This document shows, in pieces, positions 1-10,616 of a stretch of DNA of 38,057 nucleotides. Where the stretch lies: NCBI GenBank assembly GCA_946887295.1, contig CAMPKP010000015.1:1-38057 (forward strand), in the 5' to 3' direction. Position 1 is the first letter of the stretch, and every line of letters starts with the position of its first letter. Origin of the DNA: an uncultured Gemmatimonadota bacterium. Lineage in GTDB: Bacteria > Gemmatimonadota > Gemmatimonadetes > Gemmatimonadales > GWC2-71-9. The notes below the pieces were generated by a model. It was given only the letters and a program-made list of their open reading frames with translations, was not told the origin of the DNA and ran no database searches. Both the position numbers and the translations under genes were made by a program.

Positions 1-60
1 ATGTCCGGCATGGGCGACACCACGGGTCAGAGCAGCTGGGATTCGACCGCGCAGCAGTGA
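1..60 (+). CDS. C-terminal tail of an unknown gene (partial)
   Basis: An open frame runs from the first base of the window to a TGA at 58-60 and ends in a Ser/Thr/Gln-rich tail (…SSWDSTAQQ). It is followed 35 bp later by a strong hairpin, as expected for the end of a transcription unit. The ATG at base 1 is probably internal or coincidental, because the window is cut there. Twenty codons are too few to identify the product. Confidence 0.35.
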   Translation: MSGMGDTTGQSSWDSTAQQ

Positions 61-95
61 GCAGCCGCCCACGGTGAGGTCCTGGGGTTGGAAAA

Positions 96-125
96 CAGCG
101 GGGGCGCCTAACGGCGCCCCCGCTG
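96..125. terminator. Bidirectional hairpin terminator
   Basis: A perfect 13-bp inverted repeat (CAGCGGGGGCGCC, loop TAAC, then its complement) lies between a + strand gene ending at 60 and a − strand gene ending at 147. An A-rich stretch (GAAAA) on the left side gives a short U tract for the minus-strand transcript. The plus side has no U run. The position between two convergent stops supports a shared terminator. Confidence 0.7.
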
Positions 126-146
126 TGCGTCGAGCCCGACCCCCGG

Positions 147-1310
147 TTAGCGGAGCATGCCCTTGGCGATGGTCTGAAGCTGCATGTTGCTGGTTCCCTC
201 GTAGATCGTTCCGATCTTGGCGTCCCGGTAGTACTTCTCTGCGGGGTACTCCTTGGAGTAGCCGTACCCGCCGAACAGCTCCAAGCAGTTGGATGTGGTC
301 CGGTCGGCGACCTGGGAGCTGAAGAGCTTGGCCATGGCGGCCTGCTGCTGGAACGGCTGGCCGGCGTCCTTGAGCCGGGCCGCGTTGTAGACCATGAGCC
401 GGGCCGCCTCCAGGTCGGTCGCCATCTGGGCCAGCTGGAACTGCACCCCCTGGAACTCCGCGATCGCCTTGCCGAACTGTTTCCGCTCCTTCACGTAGGC
501 CGTGGCGGCCTCGAGCGCGCCGGTGCCTACGCCGATCATCTGCGCCCCGATGCCGATCCGGCCCTCGTTCAGCGTCTCGATCGCGATCTTGTAGCCCTGT
601 CCCACGGGCCCCAGGACGTTCTCGTCGGGAACGGGGCACTGCTCCAGGATCAGCTCGGTCGTGCTGGACGCGCGGATGCCGAGCTTGTTCTCCTTCTTCC
701 CCACGGCGAACCCGGGGAAGTCCCGCTCCACGATGAACCCGGTGATCCCCTTGTAGCCCTTGGCGAAGTCGGTGTTCGCGAAGACGATGAAGGCCCCGGC
801 CTCGGCGCCGTTGGTGATCCAGAACTTCCGGCCGGTCAGCTCCCAGTGGTCGCCCTTGCGCTCGGCCCTGGTGGCGAGAGCGAAAGCATCGCTGCCGCTG
901 CCCGGCTCGGAGAGGGCGAACGCGCCGAGCAGGCCCGAGGTGAGCCGGGGGAAGAGGCGCTGATGCTGCTCCGGCGTGCCCCAGCGGAGCAGGCAGTTGT
1001 TCACCAGGGTGTTGTGCACGTCCACGTAGATCGCCGCCGAGGCGTCCACCCGGGCCAGCTCCTCGATGGCGAGGACGGCCATGAAGATGGACCCCCCCGC
1101 GCCGCCGAGTGCCTCCGGCACCTCGATGCCCATGAGCCCCAGCTCGAAGAACCGGGGAATGAGCGAGGGCTCGAACCGGGCCGCTTCGTCCATCGTCTGG
1201 ACCAGCGGCCTCACCTCGGTTTCGGCGAACTCACGCACCGCATCGCGGAACATGGTCTCTTCTTCGGACAGTGTCGTCAGTGCGGGAGGCGCCGTGCGGA
1301 GGTCCTGCAT
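147..1310 (-). CDS. Acyl-CoA dehydrogenase
   Basis: A 387-residue FAD-dependent acyl-CoA dehydrogenase, which introduces the alpha-beta double bond into acyl-CoA and passes electrons to ETF. Visible signatures are ALSEPGSGSDA (substrate/FAD loop), GRKFWITNGAEA, the C-terminal ELFGGYGYSKEYPAEKYYRD block and IYEGTSNMQ, which holds the usual catalytic-base glutamate. Length is normal for the short/medium-chain family, and substrate chain length cannot be told. I chose the ATG at 1310 (MQDLRTAPPAL…). A longer frame to 1385 would run into the upstream methyltransferase gene, and GGAG lies upstream of 1310. It is the last gene of the metH-led run, 34 bp after its neighbour. A link to methionine metabolism is not obvious; it may simply be co-transcribed. 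Confidence 0.93.
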   Translation of the reverse strand: MQDLRTAPPALTTLSEEETMFRDAVREFAETEVRPLVQTMDEAARFEPSLIPRFFELGLMGIEVPEALGGAGGSIFMAVLAIEELARVDASAAIYVDVHNTLVNNCLLRWGTPEQHQRLFPRLTSGLLGAFALSEPGSGSDAFALATRAERKGDHWELTGRKFWITNGAEAGAFIVFANTDFAKGYKGITGFIVERDFPGFAVGKKENKLGIRASSTTELILEQCPVPDENVLGPVGQGYKIAIETLNEGRIGIGAQMIGVGTGALEAATAYVKERKQFGKAIAEFQGVQFQLAQMATDLEAARLMVYNAARLKDAGQPFQQQAAMAKLFSSQVADRTTSNCLELFGGYGYSKEYPAEKYYRDAKIGTIYEGTSNMQLQTIAKGMLR

Positions 1311-1344
1311 GCGGAGGGCTCTCCGAAGGAGGGCGGGGAGGAGG

Positions 1345-3219
1345 TCAGGTGCGCGGAGTATACTCCCGGGCGGTAGCCGGTTCAATCGGCGCCCCGGCCA
1401 GCACGTCGAGTGCGACCGGCACCCGGCCCATCGGGGCCGACACCTGCACGCCCTGCACCCGCTCGGCTACCGCCGCGAGCATCTCGCGCGAGATCCGCAC
1501 GCCTTCTGCCAGCGCGGCCTCCTTCCCCTCGGCACTGGCGCGGCGCATCCGGTCGAGCACTCCATCGGGGACGGAGACCCCGGGGACCTCGTTCGCCAGG
1601 AACTCGGCATTGCGGAGAGAGACCAGGGGCCAGATGCCGGCGACGATCGGGATGCCGAACGAGTCCACCCGCTCGAGAAACCGGTCGAGCTGGGCCAGGT
1701 CGAACACCGGCTGGGTGATGGCGAACTCCGCCCCGGCCTCCACCTTCCAGGCGAACCGGCGGAGCTCGCGGTCGAGGTCATGGGCGGCGGGGTTCACGCC
1801 CACGCCCACGACGAACCGGGTCGGCGCACCGATGGGGTTGCCCCCCGGGTCGAGGCCCCGATTGAGACGGGACACCAGGTTGGTGAGACCGATGCTGTCG
1901 ATGTCGAAGACCGCGGTGGCCTCGGGATACGGACCCATCTTCGGCGGGTCGCCGGTGACGATCAGGAGATTGCGGATTCCGGCCGCGGCCGCGCCGAGCA
2001 GGTCGGACAGCATGCCCAGCAGATTGCGATCCCGGCAGGCGTAGTGCACCACCGCCTCGATGCCGACTTCGCGCTCGATCATCAGCGCCGAGAGCAGCGC
2101 CCCCATCCGGCTCTGGGCCCGCGGTCCGTCCGGCACGTTCACGGCGTCCACCCCGGCGGCCTTGAGCTGGCGGACCTGATCGAACATCGGGGCGGGATCC
2201 ACACCCTTGGGCGGCACGATCTCGACCGTGGTGACGAACCGTCCCTCCGACAGCTTGGCGCCGAGCCGGGAGCGCGCCGCCAACGGCACCGGGTCCAGCG
2301 CGGTCGCCGGGAGCGGGGCGGCGACGACCACCGACCCATGTCTCGGCGAAACGCTCTGCACGAAGCCCACGATCGCGCGGACGTGTTCCGGCGTCGTTCC
2401 GCAGCAGCCGCCCACGAAGCGGGCCCCTGCCTCGACGATGCGGCGGGCGTAGCTCGCCATGTACTCGGGCGAGGCCATGTAGATCTTGCGGTCGCCCACC
2501 TCGCGGGGAAGGCCGGCGTTCGGCTGCGCCGAGAGGGGCACGGTCACCACCTTGGCGAGCTTCTCGATCGCCTCCAGCACGCCATGGGGACCGACGCTGC
2601 AGTTGACCCCGATGACATCCGCGCCCATCGCGGCGAGCGCGGGCCCGAAGACCAGCGGGTCGGTCCCGTAGTGCGTCTTGCCGTCGGTGCCGACCGTCAT
2701 CTGGGCGATCACCGGCAGGTCGCACTGCTCCCGGACGGCCGCGAGCGCCGCGCCCAGCTCGTTCACGTCGCTGAAGGTCTCGAGGATGAATCCATCCACG
2801 CCGCCGGCGAGCAGGCCCCGCACCTGGCGGGCGAAGGCGTGGCGGGCCTCGTCCACCGACATCTCGCCGAAGGGCTCGATCCTGACCCCGAGCGGCCCGA
2901 TGGCGCCGGCGACGGCGGCCCGCTCGCCGGCCGCCTCGCGCGCGATGCCGGCGGCGACCGAGTTGATCCGCTCCACCTCCGCCGAGAGCCCGTGCACGGC
3001 CAGCTTGACCGGGTTGGCGCCGAACGTGTTGGTCTCCAGCAGGTCCGCGCCTGCTCGGACGTACTCCCGGTGGATCTCCCGCACCAGATCGGGCTGCTTG
3101 AGGTTCAGCTCGTCGTAGCAGACGTTGAGGAAGACACCGCGCCCGTAGAGCATGGTGCCCATCGCGCCGTCGGCGACGTGGACCCGGCCGTCCGCCAGAA
3201 GATCTCGAAGGGTGCGCAT
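1345..3219 (-). CDS. Bifunctional homocysteine S-methyltransferase / methylenetetrahydrofolate reductase
   Basis: 624 residues with two fused enzymes. Residues about 1-300 are a homocysteine S-methyltransferase barrel (DGAMGTML near 17-24) with the three zinc-binding cysteines visible at C207 (GVNCSVG) and C272-C273 ([10 protein letters not shown]). Residues about 320-615 are a MetF-type FAD barrel that reduces 5,10-methylene-THF to 5-methyl-THF (TVEIVPPKG, then LLIVTGDPPKMG and FAITQPVFD). The architecture matches the Bacillus YitJ type. It starts 29 bp downstream of metH. The MTHFR half supplies the methyl donor for MetH, while the N-terminal half duplicates the homocysteine-binding module of MetH and may use another methyl donor. 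All zinc ligands are present, so activity of both halves is plausible. Confidence 0.93.
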   Translation of the reverse strand: MRTLRDLLADGRVHVADGAMGTMLYGRGVFLNVCYDELNLKQPDLVREIHREYVRAGADLLETNTFGANPVKLAVHGLSAEVERINSVAAGIAREAAGERAAVAGAIGPLGVRIEPFGEMSVDEARHAFARQVRGLLAGGVDGFILETFSDVNELGAALAAVREQCDLPVIAQMTVGTDGKTHYGTDPLVFGPALAAMGADVIGVNCSVGPHGVLEAIEKLAKVVTVPLSAQPNAGLPREVGDRKIYMASPEYMASYARRIVEAGARFVGGCCGTTPEHVRAIVGFVQSVSPRHGSVVVAAPLPATALDPVPLAARSRLGAKLSEGRFVTTVEIVPPKGVDPAPMFDQVRQLKAAGVDAVNVPDGPRAQSRMGALLSALMIEREVGIEAVVHYACRDRNLLGMLSDLLGAAAAGIRNLLIVTGDPPKMGPYPEATAVFDIDSIGLTNLVSRLNRGLDPGGNPIGAPTRFVVGVGVNPAAHDLDRELRRFAWKVEAGAEFAITQPVFDLAQLDRFLERVDSFGIPIVAGIWPLVSLRNAEFLANEVPGVSVPDGVLDRMRRASAEGKEAALAEGVRISREMLAAVAERVQGVQVSAPMGRVPVALDVLAGAPIEPATAREYTPRT

Positions 3220-3248
3220 CTCGCCTCGGCGAGGCGGCGGACGAAGGG

Positions 3249-7004
<3,756 letters not shown>

Positions 7005-7020
7005 GAGCGATCCTCCAAAG

Positions 7021-7059
7021 AAAAATCCCCGGGCCAAAACGCCACGGGGCAAGCGTTTT
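7021..7059 (-). terminator. Leader terminator with overlapping antiterminator (metH)
   Basis: In the metH leader, CCCCGTGG (7049-7042) can pair with CCCGGGG plus flanking C (7033-7027), leaving one bulged T. A run ATTTTT (7026-7021) follows immediately, giving an intrinsic terminator just before the Shine-Dalgarno. The alternative stem AAAACGC (7059-7053) with GCGTTTT (7042-7036) is a perfect 7-bp pairing that uses part of the terminator arm and loop. The first strand of that stem is also the 3' strand of the riboswitch pseudoknot, so the two folds exclude each other. Confidence 0.6.
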
Positions 7060-7104
7060 AGCGGATTGTTTTACGTGGCCGCAAGCAGCGCAAATCGCCA
7101 CGGA
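7050..7104 (-). ncRNA. SAM-II-type riboswitch (metH leader)
   Basis: Read on the minus strand, stem P1 is CGTGGC (7102-7097) with GCCACG (7079-7074). The loop between is exactly 17 nt, starts GATTT and contains TTGC. An 11-nt joiner containing TAAA follows P1, then GCTAAAA (7062-7056) and CGC. From memory, the metX SAM-II aptamer has the same 17-nt loop beginning GAUUU with UUGC, the same 11-nt joiner with UAAA, and GCUAAAA. Pseudoknot pairing is available between GCG in the loop and the CGC triplets downstream. SAM-II aptamers bind S-adenosylmethionine and repress methionine genes, which fits metH directly downstream. No covariance search was possible. Confidence 0.75.
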
Positions 7105-7124
7105 ATCGATTGTCGTCCTTCCTC

Positions 7125-7152
7125 AACCTAACGGGATTGGCAGGCCCGACAA
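7125..7152 (-). promoter_or_regulatory. Candidate promoter of the metH operon
   Basis: On the minus strand TTGTCG (7152-7147) is followed after 16 nt by TAGGTT (7130-7125), a weak sigma-70-like pair. It would start transcription about 15 nt before the riboswitch stem, the right place for a leader aptamer. The match is modest, with 4 of 6 bases at -35 and 3 of 6 at -10, so this is mainly positional evidence. Confidence 0.35.
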
Positions 7153-7156
7153 GTGG

Positions 7157-7450
7157 TCAGACGCCCAGCCGCGCCGCCGCCTCCGCCGCGGATATGCCGC
7201 TCACCGCGACCAGCTTGGTCCGCCCCGCCTTTCCCGCCACCAGCTCGATCGCCGACCGGGGGACCCGAAGCCGATCGGACAGGAAGCGAACCAGCGCCTC
7301 GTTCGCGGCGCCATCCACCGGCGGCGCCGTGAGCCGGATACGGATCGTGTCGCCCGACACCCCCGCGACCTCCTCCCTCGAGGCCCGGGGCTGGATCCGG
7401 AGCCTCAGCCGCACCCCCGCGGGGGTCGGCGAGATCGGCAGGGACGTCAC
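7157..7450 (-). CDS. DUF167 / YggU family protein
   Basis: 97 residues starting at a GTG (VTSLPISPTPAG…) that overlaps the stop of the YggT gene in a GTGA junction. The family hallmarks are LRLRIQPRASREEV near the start and LTAPPVDGAANEALVRFLSDRL in the middle, followed by IELVAGKAGRTKLV. DUF167 proteins are small alpha/beta proteins of unknown biochemical role, very often encoded beside yggT as here. The frame stays open far upstream, but only this segment looks like protein. Translation is probably coupled to the upstream gene. Confidence 0.9.
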   Translation of the reverse strand: MTSLPISPTPAGVRLRLRIQPRASREEVAGVSGDTIRIRLTAPPVDGAANEALVRFLSDRLRVPRSAIELVAGKAGRTKLVAVSGISAAEAAARLGV

Positions 7451-8019
7451 AACATGCCGAGCACCAGGCCGCGCGCGAGCCAGAGCAACAGCCAGGCCAC
7501 CATGGGGCTGAAGTCGAGCATGCCGGTGGGCGGGAGGATGCGCCGCACCGGCCGGATGATCCAGTCGGTGAGCAGCACCAGCGGACGCATCCACGGCCGA
7601 TGCTCCGAGACGCCGAACCAGGACACGATCACCCGGATGAAGAGCGCGGTCATCACCAGCGTGAAGGCCCAGCCCACCAGGAGCCTGGCCCAGTCCCGGG
7701 GCTGCGCATGCCCCAGAGCGGTGAGGGAAGCCGCCATGCCCTGCAGCCAGTTGGTGAGACTGAGCAGCAGGAGGCCGCCGAGGATCACGAGGCCGAGAAG
7801 CCAGAGGGGAGCGTCCTGGGGGTTCCCGCCGAACCGGATCACCCGGCGCTCGAGCGGGAGGAGCACCGGATCGCTCACCCGACGCACCAGCCGGGGCCAA
7901 GCCCCGAACGGCGCGATCTTGCGGCGCCGCACGGCCCAATGCGTCAGCGCGACGATCGAGGCGTAGGCCAGGGCCAGGAGGACAAGGCCGCGGGCAAGCG
8001 TGTCGAGGGTGAGATGCAC
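7447..8019 (-). CDS. YggT family membrane protein
   Basis: 190 residues with four to five hydrophobic helices (about 5-25, 72-92, 100-120, 130-150 and 170-189) and two YGGT-type repeats. The second carries the typical WMRPLVLLTDWIIRPVRRILPP stretch. The first repeat has the related VRRVSDPVLLPLERRV. YggT proteins sit in the inner membrane; roles in osmotic tolerance or cell division/septum positioning have been proposed for the family. The start is a GTG at 8019. It lies 15 bp downstream of a lipoprotein gene and overlaps the DUF167 gene by 4 nt, a conserved pairing. Confidence 0.9.
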   Translation of the reverse strand: MHLTLDTLARGLVLLALAYASIVALTHWAVRRRKIAPFGAWPRLVRRVSDPVLLPLERRVIRFGGNPQDAPLWLLGLVILGGLLLLSLTNWLQGMAASLTALGHAQPRDWARLLVGWAFTLVMTALFIRVIVSWFGVSEHRPWMRPLVLLTDWIIRPVRRILPPTGMLDFSPMVAWLLLWLARGLVLGML

Positions 8020-8034
8020 GAAGAGTTTCCGGAG

Positions 8035-8487
8035 TCAGCGCGCCGAGCCACCCACCTGGACCGGGCGCTGAGCTCCGGAGCGGGAGGTGCACATCAGGGT
8101 GAAGCGTCCGGCGTTGATGGAGGCCTCCTCGAGGATATGACTGTCCCCTCGGCAGGAGGTGATCTGGCGGCCATCGGCTCTGCGAAACTGCACGGTGACC
8201 ACGGGTTCGCGGTTGACGTTGAGGAGGTGCCGGGCCGTGGTGGGAGTCAGGCTGTCCACGCCGAGCTGGCGGAGGGAGCTGGCGGGCCGGCCGCGATGGG
8301 AGCCGCGGTAGTCCACGGCCCGGTCCACCAGCTCGAGCACCTCCTGGCCCAGCGTTTCGGCGTCCATCCGGTCGGGCGGCAGCTCCGATCTATGCGGCTG
8401 GGCCGCGGCCCGGGGAGTGTCGCCGTCGCCGCACGCCCCGAGCAGGCAGACGAGTGCCAGGGCCGGCCAGAAGCGGGGAGCCTTCAT
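8035..8487 (-). CDS. Putative lipoprotein, function unknown
   Basis: 150 residues with a lipoprotein signal peptide: basic MKAPR, a hydrophobic core, then LLGAC with the lipidation cysteine at 19. The mature part is Pro/Arg-rich at first, then has a compact alpha/beta stretch (LGQEVLELVDRAVDYRGSHRGRPASSLRQLG) that resembles the helix-loop of pseudopilin-like proteins. It ends in strands with two cysteines (ITSCRGDSH, LMCTSRSG) that could form a disulphide. I do not recognise a family. It overlaps the desaturase gene by 4 nt (ATGA), so the two are translated together. Confidence 0.8.
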   Translation of the reverse strand: MKAPRFWPALALVCLLGACGDGDTPRAAAQPHRSELPPDRMDAETLGQEVLELVDRAVDYRGSHRGRPASSLRQLGVDSLTPTTARHLLNVNREPVVTVQFRRADGRQITSCRGDSHILEEASINAGRFTLMCTSRSGAQRPVQVGGSAR

Positions 8488-9461
8488 TCCATCGCGAATT
8501 CGCGGTTGAACACGACCTCGAAGCTGAAGGTCTTCGCGCGGGTCCGAGTCTCCATGAGCTCCGCGATCCGCCTGAGGCGGCTCGGAATTTCCATGATCTT
8601 CTCCTGCGCCTTGCGGCCCAGCTCGCCCAGGCCCTCCAGGCTTTCGATCTTCCAGTAGCGGATCTGCTCCTGCACGATGCGCAGGTAGTCCCGGGGGCCG
8701 TAGATGCCCGAGCGCCGGATGACTTCGGCGAGGTCCTTGAATCCGGGGATCGTGATGCCGGGCATGTCGATCGCCGGCAGGATGAACGAGGCCGAGTGGA
8801 GGGCCTGGTCGGGATCGCGCTTGAGGATCTCCTCGAACACCGTGCGATAGAACGCGTAGTGCCGGGCCTCGTCCTTGGCCACCTGGCTCAGCACCTCGCC
8901 CAGACGGGGCTCGTACTCGCCGATGATCTTGCCGGTCTCGCTGTGCGAGAACTGCGTGGCGCGCTCCTGCACCGTGGTGTACGCGAAGACCCGATAGGGA
9001 TCGCGGTCCCAGGCGGGGTGGAACCCCCGGCGCAGATACTCGAACTGCATCTCCTCGATCTTGCGCTGATCGAACAGCCGGGTGTCCCGGGCATAGTCGT
9101 GGAGCACCTGGCCGTGCCGGTCCTCCTCGGCGGTCCAGAGATTGTTCCACAGCCTCCAGTAGCTCTCGTCGCCCAGATAGACCGCCAGCAGGCGGTGGAA
9201 GTGGGGGAGACCCTCCTCGGTGAGGAGGTTGAGGGCCAGAGCCGCGCGGGCATGGTCGGGAATGCCCTGCGCACGGGCCCGGAGCTGAGCCTGGAACTCG
9301 TCGGGGTCGGTGTCCGCCTCGGGGCCGAGAAGGTCGGAGGGGAACCACAGATCCCGCTTGCGCTCATGGAGCTCCATGAGCTCCCCCACCCGACCCTCCA
9401 GGTCCCGGAGAACTTCCACCTTGGATTCGAGCTCGCGCGCGGGGTCGGTAATGGTGCCCAT
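8484..9461 (-). CDS. Acyl-[ACP] desaturase (soluble diiron type)
   Basis: 325 residues resembling plant and mycobacterial acyl-ACP desaturases, soluble diiron enzymes that put a cis double bond into an acyl chain carried on ACP. Iron-ligand motifs are visible: Glu at 82-83 (LTEEGLPHF), EEDRHG at 112-117, Glu166 (TVQERATQF) and DEARHY at 197-202, giving the usual two EExxH-like pairs (the second is DExxH) plus extra glutamates. Two starts are possible. I favour the ATG at 9461, preceded by GGGA at a workable distance; an ATG ten codons earlier (9491) has no ribosome-binding site. It is the first gene of the run through DUF167. Its role is probably membrane fluidity or unsaturated fatty acid synthesis. 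Confidence 0.88.
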   Translation of the reverse strand: MGTITDPARELESKVEVLRDLEGRVGELMELHERKRDLWFPSDLLGPEADTDPDEFQAQLRARAQGIPDHARAALALNLLTEEGLPHFHRLLAVYLGDESYWRLWNNLWTAEEDRHGQVLHDYARDTRLFDQRKIEEMQFEYLRRGFHPAWDRDPYRVFAYTTVQERATQFSHSETGKIIGEYEPRLGEVLSQVAKDEARHYAFYRTVFEEILKRDPDQALHSASFILPAIDMPGITIPGFKDLAEVIRRSGIYGPRDYLRIVQEQIRYWKIESLEGLGELGRKAQEKIMEIPSRLRRIAELMETRTRAKTFSFEVVFNREFAME

Positions 9462-9500
9462 GAGTATCCCAGGACAGCGGTTAGCCTGCATTAATTGCGA

Positions 9501-9536
9501 ACGGACCAGCCTCGTAAGATAGCGAGACCGGTCCGT
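9501..9536 (-). promoter_or_regulatory. Operator-like dyad at the desaturase promoter
   Basis: ACGGACC (9501-9507) and GGTCCGT (9530-9536) form a perfect 7-bp dyad, with a nested CTCG…CGAG (9511-9514, 9523-9526). On the minus strand the centre holds TATCTT (9521-9516), a plausible -10. A TTGGCA lies 19 nt further upstream as a possible -35. A symmetrical site over the -10 is what a repressor operator looks like. It could alternatively be an RNA hairpin or part of the GNAT gene terminator. Confidence 0.4.
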
Positions 9537-9563
9537 CGAATGCCAACGCGGCAGGTGGTGGGC

Positions 9564-9995
9564 TCAGCCTGGAGCCGGCAGCCGTTTCTCCATCAGCGAC
9601 CAGGGCCGCTGGCCGATGTAATTCTCCCGCCGGAAGATGGGGTCCCAGCCGAGGGCGGCCAGGAGGCCTTCCGAGCGCTCGTCGTCGGTCCAGAACTCGG
9701 CCAGGTGGGCGCCGCCGTCCACGGCGCGAGCCTCGAACGCGGCGAGCAGCCGGTGGGCATGGCCGCGGTGCCGCTCCTGCGGCAGGACCACCACATCCAC
9801 CAGGTGGGCAACCCCACCCCGCAGCCAGTAGCGCAGGCCCCCGATCCAGTCACCAATCTCATTGCTGAGCATGAGGTAACGCTCTTCGGGCCCGCCGCTC
9901 CGGCCGGCCGCCTCTTCCTCCTGCTCGATCAGCTCGGAGTACCAGGCGGCAAAGTCGTCGTCCTGTTCCATTTCCCGGATGGTGAGCTCGCCCAT
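9564..9995 (-). CDS. GNAT family N-acetyltransferase
   Basis: 143 residues with the GNAT fold order: N-terminal TIREMEQDDDFAAWYSELI, a central strand HLVDVVVLPQERHRGHAHRLL that carries the acetyl-CoA pyrophosphate loop (R-x-x-G-x-A/G type, here RHRGHAHR), and AEFWTDDERSEGLLAALGWDPIF near the end, typical of the last helix-strand. The acceptor substrate cannot be told. It stands alone, divergent from trxC. The upstream region has a near-consensus sigma-54 promoter, unusual for such a gene. The ATG at 9995 has AGGGA three bases upstream. Confidence 0.88.
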   Translation of the reverse strand: MGELTIREMEQDDDFAAWYSELIEQEEEAAGRSGGPEERYLMLSNEIGDWIGGLRYWLRGGVAHLVDVVVLPQERHRGHAHRLLAAFEARAVDGGAHLAEFWTDDERSEGLLAALGWDPIFRRENYIGQRPWSLMEKRLPAPG

Positions 9996-10031
9996 GATTC
10001 CCTGCCTGATAGGGAGACAGTCTTCAGCTTA

Positions 10032-10047
10032 CGCAACACTAGTGCCA
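10032..10047 (-). promoter_or_regulatory. Sigma-54 (-24/-12) promoter for the GNAT gene
   Basis: The minus strand reads TGGCACTAGTGTTGCG. This matches the RpoN consensus TGGCACG-N4-TTGCW, with invariant GG and GC separated by exactly 10 nt. Only the seventh and last positions deviate. The predicted start point is near 10020, about 25 nt before the ATG at 9995. Sigma-54 promoters need an NtrC-family activator, and one is encoded at 20723-22102, although any link is unproven. Confidence 0.65.
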
Positions 10048-10104
10048 GCTCACGGGTTCCTCTGTGAGGGAATCACCCGCAACGCGTGATCCCGCTGCCT
10101 TACT

Positions 10105-10128
10105 TTGTCCAGAGGCGTCAGCTAGTCT
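10105..10128 (+). promoter_or_regulatory. Candidate trxC promoter
   Basis: The + strand upstream of trxC has TTACTT followed after 17 nt by TAGTCT, a weak sigma-70-like pair ending about 24 nt before the ATG at 10152. Only a few bases match consensus, so this is a positional suggestion. Confidence 0.2.
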
Positions 10129-10151
10129 GTTGGGCAAAGGAGGCAGAAGCA

Positions 10152-10613
10152 ATGGCGAACACGACGCAAATGAGCCGGCCGGTGGTGGTGAAGTGCGTGT
10201 TCTGCGGCACGGCCAACCGGGTGGATCTGGCGCGCCTCTCCGAGGGGCCGAAGTGCGGCAAATGCGGGAGGCCCCTCCGACTGGATCGCCCCCTGCCGGT
10301 CACGGATGCCGATTTCGAGAAGATCATCAAGGGCGCGAGCGTTCCGGTTCTGGTGGACTTCCACGCGGACTGGTGCGGCCCCTGCAAGATGATGGCACCG
10401 GTACTGGATGACTTCGCCAGGCGTCATGTCGGCGAAGCACTGGTCCTGAAATTGGACACCGAAGCCAATCCGGCGACACCGGCCCGATTCGGCATTCGGG
10501 GCATCCCGACCATGATCGTCTTCGAGCGCGGGCAGGAGGTGCGGCGCCACGTCGGCGCCTCGCAGCTGCCGGAGCTGGAGAAGCTGGCGGGCCTGACCAC
10601 CACCGGGAGCTGA
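10152..10613 (+). CDS. trxC: Thioredoxin 2 with zinc finger (TrxC type)
   Basis: 153 residues. The N-terminal zinc ribbon has two CxxC pairs, C15-C18 (CVFC) and C35-C38 (CGKC), the feature that separates thioredoxin 2 from thioredoxin 1. The thioredoxin domain carries the redox pair W-C75-G-P-C78-K and the cis-proline loop GIRGIPT. It is a cytoplasmic disulphide reductase, in E. coli induced by oxidative stress. The ATG at 10152 is supported by a strong AAAGGAGG about 7 nt upstream. An in-frame ATG at 10086 lacks this and would add a non-homologous leader. Its stop lies 3 bp from the stop of the convergent YfcC gene, leaving no room for a terminator between them. Confidence 0.96.
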   Translation: MANTTQMSRPVVVKCVFCGTANRVDLARLSEGPKCGKCGRPLRLDRPLPVTDADFEKIIKGASVPVLVDFHADWCGPCKMMAPVLDDFARRHVGEALVLKLDTEANPATPARFGIRGIPTMIVFERGQEVRRHVGASQLPELEKLAGLTTTGS

Positions 10614-10616
10614 TCG

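Noticed and set aside
7021..7157. Cobalamin riboswitch before metH
   Set aside because: No B12-box-like sequence or GCCACTG element was found; the pattern fits SAM-II instead.
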